A program made the position numbers and the translations under genes. From Streptomyces zagrosensis (GTDB lineage Bacteria; Actinomycetota; Actinomycetes; Streptomycetales; Streptomycetaceae), in assembly GCF_014203645.1 (NCBI RefSeq), contig NZ_JACHJL010000005.1:393275-457274 (forward strand): a DNA stretch of 64,000 nt. The letters run 5' to 3'. Shown here piece after piece: positions 1 through 7,709 of the stretch. The notes under the pieces are model-generated. The model was not told where the DNA came from and made no database searches. It saw only the letters and a program-made list of their open reading frames with translations. Position 1 is the first letter of the stretch, and every line of letters begins with the position of its first letter.

Positions 1-2
1 GA

Positions 3-428
3 AGCCGGTTCGTCGAGGTCTTCGCGGCTACCGATACGCCGAGTGCGGCGGAGTTGCTGAACGCGATGGTGGCCGCGGCGGGCACAACTCCCCAGCTCAC
101 CGATCACGACGGCTACGACTGGCATGTGCATTACTTCGCGCCGGGTGCGTCGATCGCGGATCACCTGGCCGCCGACGGCGGCATGGCGCTGGCGTTCTTG
201 CTGGTGGCCGGCGAACGGGAGCGGCTACGGCGGTGTGAGGCACCGGACTGTCGGCGGGCCTTCGTCGATCTGTCCCGAAACCGCTCACGCCGCTACTGCG
301 ACAGCCGCACCTGCGGCAACCGGCTACACGTGGCCGCCTACCGCGCCAGGCGGCGGGAGGCCGGGGGCCTGGGCAGCGGCGACGGTCTCCAACGGCAGGG
401 GCCGCAAGTACAGCCGTCCGACGCGTAG
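3..428 (+). CDS. CGNR zinc-finger protein, 5' end cut by window
   Basis: The reading frame is open from base 3, so the start lies upstream of the window. The C-terminal part carries the CGNR zinc-finger pattern: Cys at CEAPDC, then the SRNRSRRYCDSRTCGNR block, followed by an Arg-rich tail. Proteins of this family (ABATE domain plus CGNR finger) are usually about 170-200 residues and are thought to be DNA-binding stress-response regulators, so about a quarter to a third is missing here. The visible upstream segment (alternating hydrophobic residues and HYFAPGAS) fits the end of the ABATE domain. The role is inferred from family only; the zinc finger itself is clear. Confidence 0.85.
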   Translation, partial: SRFVEVFAATDTPSAAELLNAMVAAAGTTPQLTDHDGYDWHVHYFAPGASIADHLAADGGMALAFLLVAGERERLRRCEAPDCRRAFVDLSRNRSRRYCDSRTCGNRLHVAAYRARRREAGGLGSGDGLQRQGPQVQPSDA

Positions 429-515
429 CCACCCGGTGCATAAGGGCCCGCTGCGTGGGGGCTCGCGATGCACGGGAACCCGGTGCACACGGGGGACGCT
501 GCGTGGGCCAGCGAC

Positions 516-671
516 TCACCAGGGGTAGAGATCATGGACGGCCGCGAGCAGGAGCAGGCTGGCGATCACGCTGAGGAAGAGCATGAGCGGCGGCTGGGAG
601 AGCGCAAAGAGGCAACCGCGGGATTCTTCGTGGCCTGGGGCGGGGCTGCGTTCCCCGGGTGAGTGCGACAT
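516..671 (-). CDS. small single-pass membrane protein (51 aa)
   Basis: A 51-residue frame starts at ATG 671 and ends at TGA 516. A charged, Pro-rich N-terminus (about 1-20) is followed by one hydrophobic segment of about 17 residues (PLMLFLSVIASLLLLAAV, roughly 28-45) and a short DLYPW end. The composition is typical of a single transmembrane helix, and the frame is read away from the 740-1186 gene, which lies on the same strand upstream. The ribosome binding site is weak (a GGGCAG run just upstream). I do not recognise a family. It is supported by the clean hydrophobic block and by the absence of a better frame in the interval. Confidence 0.5.
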   Translation of the reverse strand: MSHSPGERSPAPGHEESRGCLFALSQPPLMLFLSVIASLLLLAAVHDLYPW

Positions 672-739
672 CGCTGCCCGATGATCCCTGAGCCGGGAAG
701 CCAGCGCTCACCAACGCCCCTCCCTCGGGGGATAGTTCG

Positions 740-1186
740 TCAGATCCCGTGCTTCTTCAAGATCGCCTCGATATCGGCGAACTCCTCACCGCTGCCGTTG
801 GCCTTGGTCTTGCGCTTGGGCTGCCGATCTGGAACCCGGCTGGCTCCCAGCGAGGGCGCCGACGCCTCCGGAGCCAGCGCCGCACGTTGTGCCGCCGCCG
901 CGGCCTTACGCTCCTTGCGGGTGCCGCCTTCGGAGCGGGTTTCGACGGCTCGGACCACCACGAACAGCAGCGCCGAGACGGCGAGGACACCGAAGCCCAG
1001 CCACACGGTGGGCTTGAATACCAGGTCGGTGATCCAGTCCGCGATCCCGGTCATGGCGAGCCCCAGGGGAAGGAGCGAGTACGCGGCAATCCGGGTCGCC
1101 GCCAGAAATCGCTTGCGGTACGCCGTCATGGCGGCGATGCCCAGACCCGCCGCCGACAGTGCGGCGCATAGCGTCGAGGTCAGCAT
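740..1186 (-). CDS. hypothetical membrane protein with basic C-terminal tail
   Basis: A protein of 148 residues. I chose ATG 1186 because AGGAGG sits 5 bases upstream; a longer frame to 1222 lacks a site. There are three likely transmembrane segments in the first 90 residues (around 5-22, 33-52 and 65-85), then a long Lys/Arg/Ala-rich cytoplasmic tail ending in EEFADIEAILKKHGI. No catalytic motif is visible. It is divergent from the DsbA-like gene at 1354, with about 167 bases between the starts that must hold both promoters. The function is unknown. Confidence 0.75.
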   Translation of the reverse strand: MLTSTLCAALSAAGLGIAAMTAYRKRFLAATRIAAYSLLPLGLAMTGIADWITDLVFKPTVWLGFGVLAVSALLFVVVRAVETRSEGGTRKERKAAAAAQRAALAPEASAPSLGASRVPDRQPKRKTKANGSGEEFADIEAILKKHGI

Positions 1187-1353
1187 CCGGTCCTCCTGCC
1201 AGTGGGGCGTTGTCTCTTCCATCGTGCACTGTTCAGCGTGCGATCAGCCACGCTCGGACGTCGTATTCGTGCGATATCCGGGACATCTCCGGGGAGAGTG
1301 TCCTCCGCAGGTGCCAGTACGCGGCCGTACGCGGAGCTGAAAGACTGCCCCCC

Positions 1354-1974
1354 ATGAGTCCGACTGACCCCTCCGGTTCCGCTGGTTCCCCCGCCCCTGC
1401 CCGAACCGCCGCTGCCCGAACCGCCCCTTGCGCCGTGCTCGATGTTTGGTGTGAGCTCCAGTGCCCAGACTGCCGTACGGCCCTCGCCGACCTGCAAACA
1501 CTGCGGGCCCGTTATGGCGACGCCTTGGACATTCGGCTGCGGCACTTTCCGCTGCCGAAGCACCAGCACGCGTACGCGGCGGCACAGGCGGCGGAGGAGG
1601 CCGCGGCCCAGGGACAGGGCTGGCCGTACGCCGAGGCCGTTTTGGCGCGGGTGGGCGAGTTGAGCGAGCGAGGGACCGCGCTACTCCTTGAGGTCGCGGG
1701 GGAACTCGGCCTGGACATCGATGAGTTGGACACTGCGCTGATCGACGGCCGACATTTGCTGGCGGTGGACGCCGACCACGCCGAAGGGCAGGCGATCGGG
1801 GTCACCGGCACCCCCACGTACACGATCGGCGGCGAACTCCTGGACGGCAGCAAGAGCCAGCAGGGGCTGCGGGAGCGGATCGCGGCGATCGCTGACCGAC
1901 TACTCAGCGAGAGCGAGAGCAAGAGCGAAAGCGAGAACGAGAACGAGAACGAGAACGACGGCGCCGCACGCTGA
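1354..1974 (+). CDS. DsbA-family thioredoxin-fold protein
   Basis: A 206-residue protein. Residues about 30-55 hold the thioredoxin-fold start (VLDVWCELQCPDC), whose CPDC is the redox CxxC motif. The helical insertion and a cis-Pro region (GVTGTPTYTIGG, about 150-162) follow, as in DsbA/FrnE-like thiol oxidoreductases. The PTY proline precedes the second active-site strand. No signal peptide is visible, so it is probably cytoplasmic, like the 2-hydroxychromene isomerase/FrnE branch. ATG 1354 has GGAGCTGAAAG upstream; the frame is open to 1159 but that part overlaps the divergent gene. The C-terminus is an odd Ser/Glu/Asn/Lys repeat (see the repeat entry). Confidence 0.85.
   Translation: MSPTDPSGSAGSPAPARTAAARTAPCAVLDVWCELQCPDCRTALADLQTLRARYGDALDIRLRHFPLPKHQHAYAAAQAAEEAAAQGQGWPYAEAVLARVGELSERGTALLLEVAGELGLDIDELDTALIDGRHLLAVDADHAEGQAIGVTGTPTYTIGGELLDGSKSQQGLRERIAAIADRLLSESESKSESENENENENDGAAR
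1906..1957 (+). repeat. 6-bp tandem repeat in coding tail
   Basis: About eight copies of a GAGAGC/GAGAAC-type hexamer run through the last codons of the DsbA-like gene, giving alternating Ser-Glu then Asn-Glu. The in-frame hexamer can expand or contract without breaking the frame, so tail length probably varies between strains. Confidence 0.8.
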
Positions 1975-2039
1975 GCGTCATGCCGGCCCCGGCAGGCGGC
2001 ACCCCGAAGCAACGCCCCGAGCAGCGGTCAGAGCAGCGG

Positions 2040-2873
2040 TCACAGCGCCTTGAACAGATGTGTGCGGGTGTACCGGTAGTTCAGGGACTCGTACAGCCCC
2101 ATCGCCGGAGTGTTGTCCGCGAAGACATGCAGGCCGATACTGCGGGCGCCGGCGGCCAGGCTCTCCTGCTCCGCGATCAGCAGCAGGCTCCGGCCATGGC
2201 CCTGGCCGCGGTGTTCCGGCGCGACCTCAACGGAGAAGACGTACGCTCCCACGTCCTCGCCGTAGGCATCGCCGAGAGAGATCCAGATGTCGCCTCGGTC
2301 GGCGCCCTCGTGGGTGAGGACCCGTAGCCGGACGGAGGGCGTAGCGGGCCCGTTGGGCAGGTACGCGGTGAAGTCGGCATCCGCCTTCGCAGCTGCCTGC
2401 TCCTCGGTGCTACCGCGCTCCACCCAACTGCGCGTATAGCCGGCCCGCTCGCGGGCGAGCCAGCTCGGGAACTCCGTCTCCGTCATGGCCCTGGAGACGC
2501 TCGCCGGCGGCAGGACCGGGGGCACGGTGAGGTCCTTGACCATGTTGTGGCCCCGCGTGGTGTAGCCCAGGTCGCCTGCGAGGGTGAGTGCGGCCCGCGC
2601 TTCGATCGGAACGGTGATCCGTACCTGGACGCAGCCCCATCCGCGTAGCACTTCCTCAGCGGCAAGCGCGGCCACCGTGGCCCGCCCCCGACGCCGGTCG
2701 GGCTCGTCGATGTCAAGGCGCTGGATCTGCCCGTGACTGGCGCCGAACTTGGCGTCGGTGCTCAGTTCCAGGACGCCCACGGGTCGGCTGTTGACGCAGA
2801 CCTCGTAGGTGCACCTACGCTCGCCGTCGTCGGTGGTCTTCAGGGGTGCGGTCGGCCGCAGCGTGGTGGTCAC
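2040..2873 (-). CDS. tandem GNAT acetyltransferase
   Basis: A 277-residue protein with two GNAT halves. The N-terminal half (about 20-110) is degenerate and reads like an ancestral acetyltransferase fold (RLDIDEPDRRRGRATVAAL, the RRGRA corresponding to the acetyl-CoA Q/RxxGxG/A loop). The C-terminal half (about 190-275) has a canonical loop (VAPEHRGQGHGRSLLL) and the beta5/alpha4 end FADNTPAMGLYESLNYRYTRTHLFK. It probably acetylates a small amine or peptide amine; the substrate is not predictable. The GTG start at 2873 has no strong ribosome binding site, so the N-terminus is uncertain. Confidence 0.85.
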   Translation of the reverse strand: MTTTLRPTAPLKTTDDGERRCTYEVCVNSRPVGVLELSTDAKFGASHGQIQRLDIDEPDRRRGRATVAALAAEEVLRGWGCVQVRITVPIEARAALTLAGDLGYTTRGHNMVKDLTVPPVLPPASVSRAMTETEFPSWLARERAGYTRSWVERGSTEEQAAAKADADFTAYLPNGPATPSVRLRVLTHEGADRGDIWISLGDAYGEDVGAYVFSVEVAPEHRGQGHGRSLLLIAEQESLAAGARSIGLHVFADNTPAMGLYESLNYRYTRTHLFKAL

Positions 2874-3000
2874 GTTGGTGTTGTACCCGGTGGGCGAGCC
2901 CGCGTCATCGGGTTTTTGCCATCAGATGGGCGTACGCATCGAGTGGGGCCTCCTGCGGCCCCGCCCGCCGGTGTGGCTCAGCGCGCGGCCCGCGCCCAGG

Positions 3001-3837
3001 TCAGCGTGGGTCCGAGTCGGCCGCCGAGCGCTGTGTGAAGATCCGCGCGGCCTCCCGGGTGACCGTCCCCGGCGCCTGGGAGAAGGTCCGCCCCGCGCCC
3101 TCGGGGCCGATCCGGTGCACGGCTTGGACATCGCGAGTAGTCGAGGTCAAGAAGACCTCATCGGCCTCGTCGAGCGCCTCCAGCGGCAGGTCGGTCTCCT
3201 TGGCCCCTGCCCACTCCACGACCAGGGCCCGGGTGACGCCTGCGAGGCAACCGGAGGTGAGGGGCGGGGTGTGCAGTTCGCCGTCCAGTACGAGAAAGAC
3301 ATTGGAGCCGGTTCCCTCGCAGAGCTGGCCCACGGTGTTGGCGAGCAGCGCCTCCGATGCGCCCTGGCGGCGAGCGGCGGTCAGCGCGACGACGTTTTCC
3401 GCGTAGGACGTGCTCTTCAGTCCCACGAGCGCGCCGCGTTCGTTGCGGGTCCATGGGACGGTGACCACGGCCGTGCTCTCAGGCAGGGGGGCGATCGGCA
3501 CGAGAGCGACGACGAGCGTGGGGCCCGTCTCGCCGCGGTCCGAGCCGAGCGGTGACAGGCCACCGGTGTAGGTGATCCGCAGCCGCCCAAGGGGCGTCGG
3601 GTTGTCCGCGAGTACGGCGGCGCAGGCCTTGCGTACCTCGTCCAGGTCGGGCTCGGGCAGCCCTAGACCGCGGGCGGACGCGGTGAGCCTGTGAAGGTGG
3701 CGGGTAAGCGCGAAGGGGGTGCCATCGACGGCCTTGAGCGTCTCGAAGATGCCGTCGCCAACCGTCAGCCCGTGATCGAAGACGGACACGTGCGCGTCGC
3801 TCTCACTGCGCAGCGCCCCGTCGAGCCAGATCGTCAC
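3001..3837 (-). CDS. pabC: aminodeoxychorismate lyase (class IV PLP enzyme)
   Basis: A 278-residue class IV aminotransferase-fold protein. The pattern WLDG...SVFDHGLTVGDGIFETLKA is the family start. GLKSTSYAENVVALTAAR carries the PLP lysine region, and EGTGSNVFLVLDGELHTPPL with SGCLAGVTR is the cofactor-phosphate segment. It lies directly downstream of pabB, and the two overlap by GTGA (GTG 3837-3835, pabB TGA 3836-3834), so the pair most likely makes p-aminobenzoate from chorismate. AGGAGGGG sits 7 bases before GTG 3837, which decides the start over the longer frame to 3918. A branched-chain aminotransferase reading is possible but the context favours PabC. Confidence 0.88.
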   Translation of the reverse strand: MTIWLDGALRSESDAHVSVFDHGLTVGDGIFETLKAVDGTPFALTRHLHRLTASARGLGLPEPDLDEVRKACAAVLADNPTPLGRLRITYTGGLSPLGSDRGETGPTLVVALVPIAPLPESTAVVTVPWTRNERGALVGLKSTSYAENVVALTAARRQGASEALLANTVGQLCEGTGSNVFLVLDGELHTPPLTSGCLAGVTRALVVEWAGAKETDLPLEALDEADEVFLTSTTRDVQAVHRIGPEGAGRTFSQAPGTVTREAARIFTQRSAADSDPR

Positions 3838-4973
3838 CGTATCGCCCCTCCTGTCGCCTGCTGTGCCCCCGACGCTACCGCGAGCAGTCGCGACGCCTTC
3901 AGCTCGGTCTCCCGCCACTCCTGCTCCGGGTCGGAACCCCAGGTGATTCCGGCGCCGGTGCCAAAACGCAGCAGTGGCCCGTGGGGCGCTGTGGGCAGCG
4001 TGTCCTTGGGCGTACGGTCCACCCAGAAGGTGCGGATGCCCACGGCCAGTTCGCCGGTGCCGCGGTCGGCGTCCACCCAGCCGACGCCGCCGCAGTACGG
4101 TCCGCGCGGCGCCGTCTCCAGCGCGTCGATGATCCGTAGCGCGCTGGACTTGGGCGCCCCGGTCACTGAGCCCGGCGGAAAGGTGGCGGCAAGAAGCTGC
4201 GCCCAGCCCGCGTCGGCGGGGAGCTCACCGCGCACCGTGGAGACCAGGTGCACCAGGCCCGGGTGCGGCTCGACGGCACACAGCGCGGGCACGCTCACCG
4301 AGCCGGTGGCGCACACCCGGCCCAGGTCATTACGGACCAGGTCCACGATCATCACGTTCTCGGCGTAGTCCTTCTCCCGCAGGTCGGCCACGACCCGCCC
4401 GGTCCCCTTGATGGGCCCGGACTCGATCACCCGGCCGGTGCGGCGCAGGAACAGTTCGGGCGAAGCGGTGGCCACCTCCACACCATGGGCGGGCAACCGG
4501 ACCGTACCGGCGTACGGGGCGGGGTTGCCCCGAGCCAGTAGCGCGGTCAGCGCGTCCACGTCGGCGGGGCCACCGCAGGCAGCCGTGGGCAGCGGCGCGG
4601 ACAGCACCCGGCACAGGTTGGCCTGGTAGACCTCACCCGCCGCGATATGGCGCCGTATGCGCCGTACGCCCGACAGATAGGCGGCCCGATCCAGGGATGA
4701 GGTCCAGTCGCCCGAGGCGGGGCCGCGCCAGGCGCCCGGCATCGGCTCGGGCACCGGCGCCGCGCGCACATCGCCAAAGCGCGCGCAGGTCAGCCGCCCT
4801 TCGAAGTCGGCGACCACCGCCCAAAAGCCCGCCGAGTCGAGGGCGGCCGGATCGCTGGTGACATCGCGCAGGTCGGTGGCGAGGAGGCCGCCGAAGCGGG
4901 CCAGGGGCGACAGGTCGTACACGGTTGCGAGTCTATGGCGGCCCCCCGACCACCGCTGCGGGGCGGTACGCAC
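3834..4973 (-). CDS. pabB: aminodeoxychorismate synthase component I
   Basis: A chorismate-binding enzyme of up to 379 residues. The C-terminal catalytic core shows PIKGT (Lys near residue 189), the lysine that marks aminodeoxychorismate synthase rather than anthranilate synthase (PIAGT). It also has IVDLVRNDLGRVC and SVTGAPK, and the ATASPELFLRR substrate segment. It converts chorismate and ammonia to 4-amino-4-deoxychorismate in p-aminobenzoate/folate synthesis. The N-terminal domain is short, and no glutaminase is encoded next to it. The start is uncertain: ATG 4973 or the internal GTG about 17 codons in (VYDLSPLARFGG). It is translationally coupled to pabC by a 4-base overlap. Confidence 0.92.
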   Translation of the reverse strand: MRTAPQRWSGGRHRLATVYDLSPLARFGGLLATDLRDVTSDPAALDSAGFWAVVADFEGRLTCARFGDVRAAPVPEPMPGAWRGPASGDWTSSLDRAAYLSGVRRIRRHIAAGEVYQANLCRVLSAPLPTAACGGPADVDALTALLARGNPAPYAGTVRLPAHGVEVATASPELFLRRTGRVIESGPIKGTGRVVADLREKDYAENVMIVDLVRNDLGRVCATGSVSVPALCAVEPHPGLVHLVSTVRGELPADAGWAQLLAATFPPGSVTGAPKSSALRIIDALETAPRGPYCGGVGWVDADRGTGELAVGIRTFWVDRTPKDTLPTAPHGPLLRFGTGAGITWGSDPEQEWRETELKASRLLAVASGAQQATGGAIR

Positions 4974-5070
4974 CGCAGCACGCTGCGGAAACGGAATTTG
5001 AGCTGGCTCAGGAATCCGCTAGAGTTCAACACGTCGCCAGGACACGGAAGTGTTCTGGACCACGACAACT

Positions 5071-5143
5071 GCGGACGTAGCTCAGTTGGTAGAGCATCAC
5101 CTTGCCAAGGTGAGGGTCGCGAGTTCGAATCTCGTCGTCCGCT
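5071..5143 (+). tRNA. tRNA-Gly (GCC)
   Basis: A 73-base cloverleaf. The acceptor stem GCGGACG pairs with CGTCCGC, the anticodon stem TCACC/GGTGA holds the loop TTGCCAA (anticodon GCC), and the T arm contains GTTCGAATC. It is the first of five tandem tRNA genes. No encoded CCA. Confidence 0.97.
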
Positions 5144-5172
5144 CGATGTGAAGGATATGATCTTTCACGCCT

Positions 5173-5243
5173 GGTGGAGTGGCCGAGAGGCGAGGCAACG
5201 GCCTGCAAAGCCGTCTACACGGGTTCAAATCCCGTCTCCACCT
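5173..5243 (+). tRNA. tRNA-Cys (GCA)
   Basis: A 71-base cloverleaf. The acceptor stem GGTGGAG pairs with CTCCACC, the anticodon loop is CTGCAAA (GCA), the T loop is TTCAAAT, and the discriminator is U as expected for tRNA-Cys. It lies 29 bases after tRNA-Gly. Confidence 0.97.
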
Positions 5244-5244
5244 C

Positions 5245-5316
5245 GGACGATTAGCTCAGCGGGAGAGCGCTTCCCTGACACGGAAGAGGTCACTGGTTCA
5301 ATCCCAGTATCGTCCA
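5245..5316 (+). tRNA. tRNA-Val (GAC), copy 1
   Basis: A 72-base cloverleaf with acceptor GGACGAT/ATCGTCC, anticodon stem CTTCC/GGAAG, loop CTGACAC (GAC) and discriminator A. It starts one base after tRNA-Cys ends, so the two are surely processed from one transcript. Confidence 0.97.
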
Positions 5317-5377
5317 CTGGGTCTTCGGACCCCGTACTACCTGGTACGCCCCGCCGCCCTCTGGGCCTGGCGGACCC

Positions 5378-5449
5378 GCGCGATTAGCTCAGCGGGAGAG
5401 CGCTTCCCTGACACGGAAGAGGTCACTGGTTCAATCCCAGTATCGCGCA
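5378..5449 (+). tRNA. tRNA-Val (GAC), copy 2 with altered acceptor stem
   Basis: The body is identical to the other two Val genes, but the acceptor is GCGCGAT/ATCGCGC instead of GGACGAT/ATCGTCC. Pairs 2 and 3 are changed on both strands, so pairing is kept. Anticodon GAC, discriminator A. Confidence 0.96.
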
Positions 5450-5470
5450 CACAGTAGGACCCACCATCCC

Positions 5471-5542
5471 GGACGATTAGCTCAGCGGGAGAGCGCTTCC
5501 CTGACACGGAAGAGGTCACTGGTTCAATCCCAGTATCGTCCA
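5471..5542 (+). tRNA. tRNA-Val (GAC), copy 3
   Basis: Identical in sequence to copy 1 (acceptor GGACGAT/ATCGTCC, anticodon GAC). It is the last gene of the array, 7 bases before the terminator hairpin. Confidence 0.97.
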
Positions 5543-5549
5543 CTTGATG

Positions 5550-5592
5550 CGGCCGGGGGCCGGAGCCTTGTTGCTCCGGCCCCCGGCCGTTT
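5550..5592 (+). terminator. intrinsic terminator of the tRNA array
   Basis: A perfect 17-bp hairpin (CGGCCGGGGGCCGGAGC and its complement) with the 6-base loop CTTGTT is followed by TTT. It ends the tRNA transcript and also faces the end of the minus-strand gene at 5671, so it probably serves both directions. Confidence 0.92.
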
Positions 5593-5670
5593 GGTGTGTG
5601 GCAGGGCTGGCGCCGTGAGCGCGGCGACGGCCCTGGGGCCGGGCCCGCTCGGCACGCGGCCAGATGTGGC

Positions 5671-5997
5671 TCAGGATGAGAAGAGCATGTGCCCAAAGCC
5701 GCGTCGTTGCTGGTGGTGGCCGTGGTGGCCGTGGCTTTGATGACCCTGGTGGCCCTGGTGACTCTGGTGGCTTTGGTGGCCACTTCCCCAGGCCGGGGCC
5801 GCGGGGTACGCCTGTGGGGCCGGGCCCGGGGCGGGCGGGGGCGGCGGTGCCTGGTGGGTCCACTGCGACTCAAGCTGGGTCAGCGACTCAAGCTCCCCGT
5901 AGTCCAAAAAGATCCCCCGGCAGCCACTGCACTGCTCGATCTGCACGCCGTTGCGGTTGTACGTGTGCATTGGGGCGTGACACTTGGGACACTGCAT
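5671..5997 (-). CDS. TFIIB-type zinc-ribbon protein with His-rich tail
   Basis: A 108-residue protein. Residues 1-35 form a zinc ribbon with two CxxC pairs (MQCPKCHAPM and QCSGCRGIFLDYGELESL), matching the zf-TFIIB family of small bacterial proteins. A Pro/Ala-rich linker follows, then a tail of HQ/HG repeats (SHQSHQGHQGHQSHGHHGHH) that could bind metal. The role of the family is unknown. It is a stand-alone gene converging on the tRNA array. The repeat tail is encoded by degenerate 9-base units and may vary in length. Confidence 0.85.
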   Translation of the reverse strand: MQCPKCHAPMHTYNRNGVQIEQCSGCRGIFLDYGELESLTQLESQWTHQAPPPPPAPGPAPQAYPAAPAWGSGHQSHQSHQGHQGHQSHGHHGHHQQRRGFGHMLFSS

Positions 5998-6235
5998 GGT
6001 CCGCTCAACTCCTCAGCCATCGGGCATCCGCACCGCCGGAACACGTGCCCGGCGGCGATGAGTTCACCCTACGGCGTGCGCCCGCGGCCCGTGCCGTGGG
6101 CTCCGATGACGGCTCTGGGCCCACGGGTTGCGGGCTTTCGCACCGCCTAACCCGGTGTGGAATGGGGCGCTTCATCGGCCTGGGCCGGGCGGCGGCCGGC
6201 AGGCCGTTCGGGATGACGGCTCAGACCACTCGGGT

Positions 6236-7555
6236 CTACGCGGATGCCGGCCGGCCCATACCGGCCGCGGTCGGGAGTCCCGCCATCCGCGCACAGGCGG
6301 CGACCATGGCCTCCTCCGCCTCATCGAGCTCCCGCACCGCTGCCACCGCCTTGAGGAGCCCAAGTGCCGCGCTCTGCACGGTCAGTGCCCGGGCGGGAAT
6401 GTCAAGATGTGGCCATGGGTCGCCCGCAACTCCGGCTGCGGGGCCGCCCGCCGCACGGTAGGCGGTCAGCAGTCGAGTCCACTCGGCCGCATCGAGCAGC
6501 CCGGTCGCGAACCAGGCGGCGGGGCGCGCCAGGTCCCAGGCCGGATCACCGAGCCCGAGGTCATCGACGTCTATCAGCAACCAGCGCGCGTCAGCCGACG
6601 CCGCGGAGGCCGAGTCCGACGACGTGCACAGGCTCACCAGTTGGCCCAGGTGCAGATCACCGTGGCACAGCTGGTCGGCGCGGGGCGCGGGGGCGGCGCC
6701 GCGGGCCCAGTCGGGCAGCAGCCGCGCGGCGGCGTGTACGGCGCGCGCTGCGGGCGAGGCAGCGACGGTGCTGGGCGCGGCGTGCAGCCTCTCCAGTGCC
6801 CTGGCCACCTTGGCCGGGCCGCGCATCGGCGGCACCGGGCCCGGTAGTTCGCCGACCGGCACCTGGTGCAGCCGCGCAAGCAGTCCGCCCAGCGCCTCCC
6901 AGGGCACGGCCTCCCGGTCGTCCGGCGCGATGGGCGCCCCGTACGGCCACAGGCTTGCCAGCCGACCACCGTGCACCGGCGCAAGCAGGGCGGGGGCCAG
7001 GCTCGGATCGGCGGCGAAGCCGCCCGGGCGCGCGGCGGGTGGTGAGGCGCTACCGGGCCCGCCAGCTGGTGGGCTGGTTACCTCGGGCCCGCTGCGTGGC
7101 CTGCGGGCCCCCGGTGGCGTACGGCGCCGTGACGAGGCGGTCGCCAGGGGCGCGAGCAAGATGGTGTCCAGGTTCGGATGGGCGGCGATCGCGAGCCGGA
7201 TCGTCAGCTCGGCCTGGTCCGCGTCGGCAGCGTGCGCCTTGCAAACGGTCGAGCCCAGCCGTACGACGGTTCCGTCCGGACGGTCGGCCAGCACCTGGGG
7301 TGAAGAGATGTCGCCGCAGGGACCGCCGGGTAGCTGGCGGGCGTGGGCGGCCAGCCGATCCGTAAGGGCCGCGCGGATGCGGGCGGCGGGCGGGCGCGGC
7401 CCCGTGGATTGCGTTATGGCGGGGGGCTGCGTGGCCGCCGCCGGGGCGGCCCGGGGCCCGGCTCCAGCGACTTCGATGGCCTCGGTTGCAGCTCTCGCAG
7501 TTGCGGTGGCAGCTCCGGCGGCTATGGCGGCCGAGTGGGTGGTTTCGGTGTTCAC
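6236..7555 (-). CDS. aminoglycoside phosphotransferase-family kinase
   Basis: A protein of about 439 residues if GTG 7555 (NTETTHSAAI...) is the start; the first 50 residues are Ala-rich, and a later start is possible. The C-terminal half has the APH catalytic loop LCHGDLHLGQL (HGDxH with Asp base) and the metal-binding LIDVDDLGLGDPAWDLA (DxD). The ATP lobe contains RLGSTVCKAHA (likely Lys). A 40-residue Gly/Pro-rich insertion separates the lobes. Members phosphorylate antibiotics, choline or sugars; the substrate cannot be assigned. The open frame continues to 7927 on the same strand but overlaps the next gene and has no start signal. Confidence 0.8.
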   Translation of the reverse strand: MNTETTHSAAIAAGAATATARAATEAIEVAGAGPRAAPAAATQPPAITQSTGPRPPAARIRAALTDRLAAHARQLPGGPCGDISSPQVLADRPDGTVVRLGSTVCKAHAADADQAELTIRLAIAAHPNLDTILLAPLATASSRRRTPPGARRPRSGPEVTSPPAGGPGSASPPAARPGGFAADPSLAPALLAPVHGGRLASLWPYGAPIAPDDREAVPWEALGGLLARLHQVPVGELPGPVPPMRGPAKVARALERLHAAPSTVAASPAARAVHAAARLLPDWARGAAPAPRADQLCHGDLHLGQLVSLCTSSDSASAASADARWLLIDVDDLGLGDPAWDLARPAAWFATGLLDAAEWTRLLTAYRAAGGPAAGVAGDPWPHLDIPARALTVQSAALGLLKAVAAVRELDEAEEAMVAACARMAGLPTAAGMGRPASA

Positions 7556-7709
7556 GGGGCCCCCGAGTGGATCAGTGCCGGATCGCGGCACATGGACCCG
7601 AAGCTGTGCTCGGATCGTACGCCGCTGGGGCTGACGGCTCGCAGCGGTCAGCCTCGAAGCGCATGCCCTGGCCCGGTTCAGGACACACGTGATGCAGCGG
7701 GTCGAGCGA

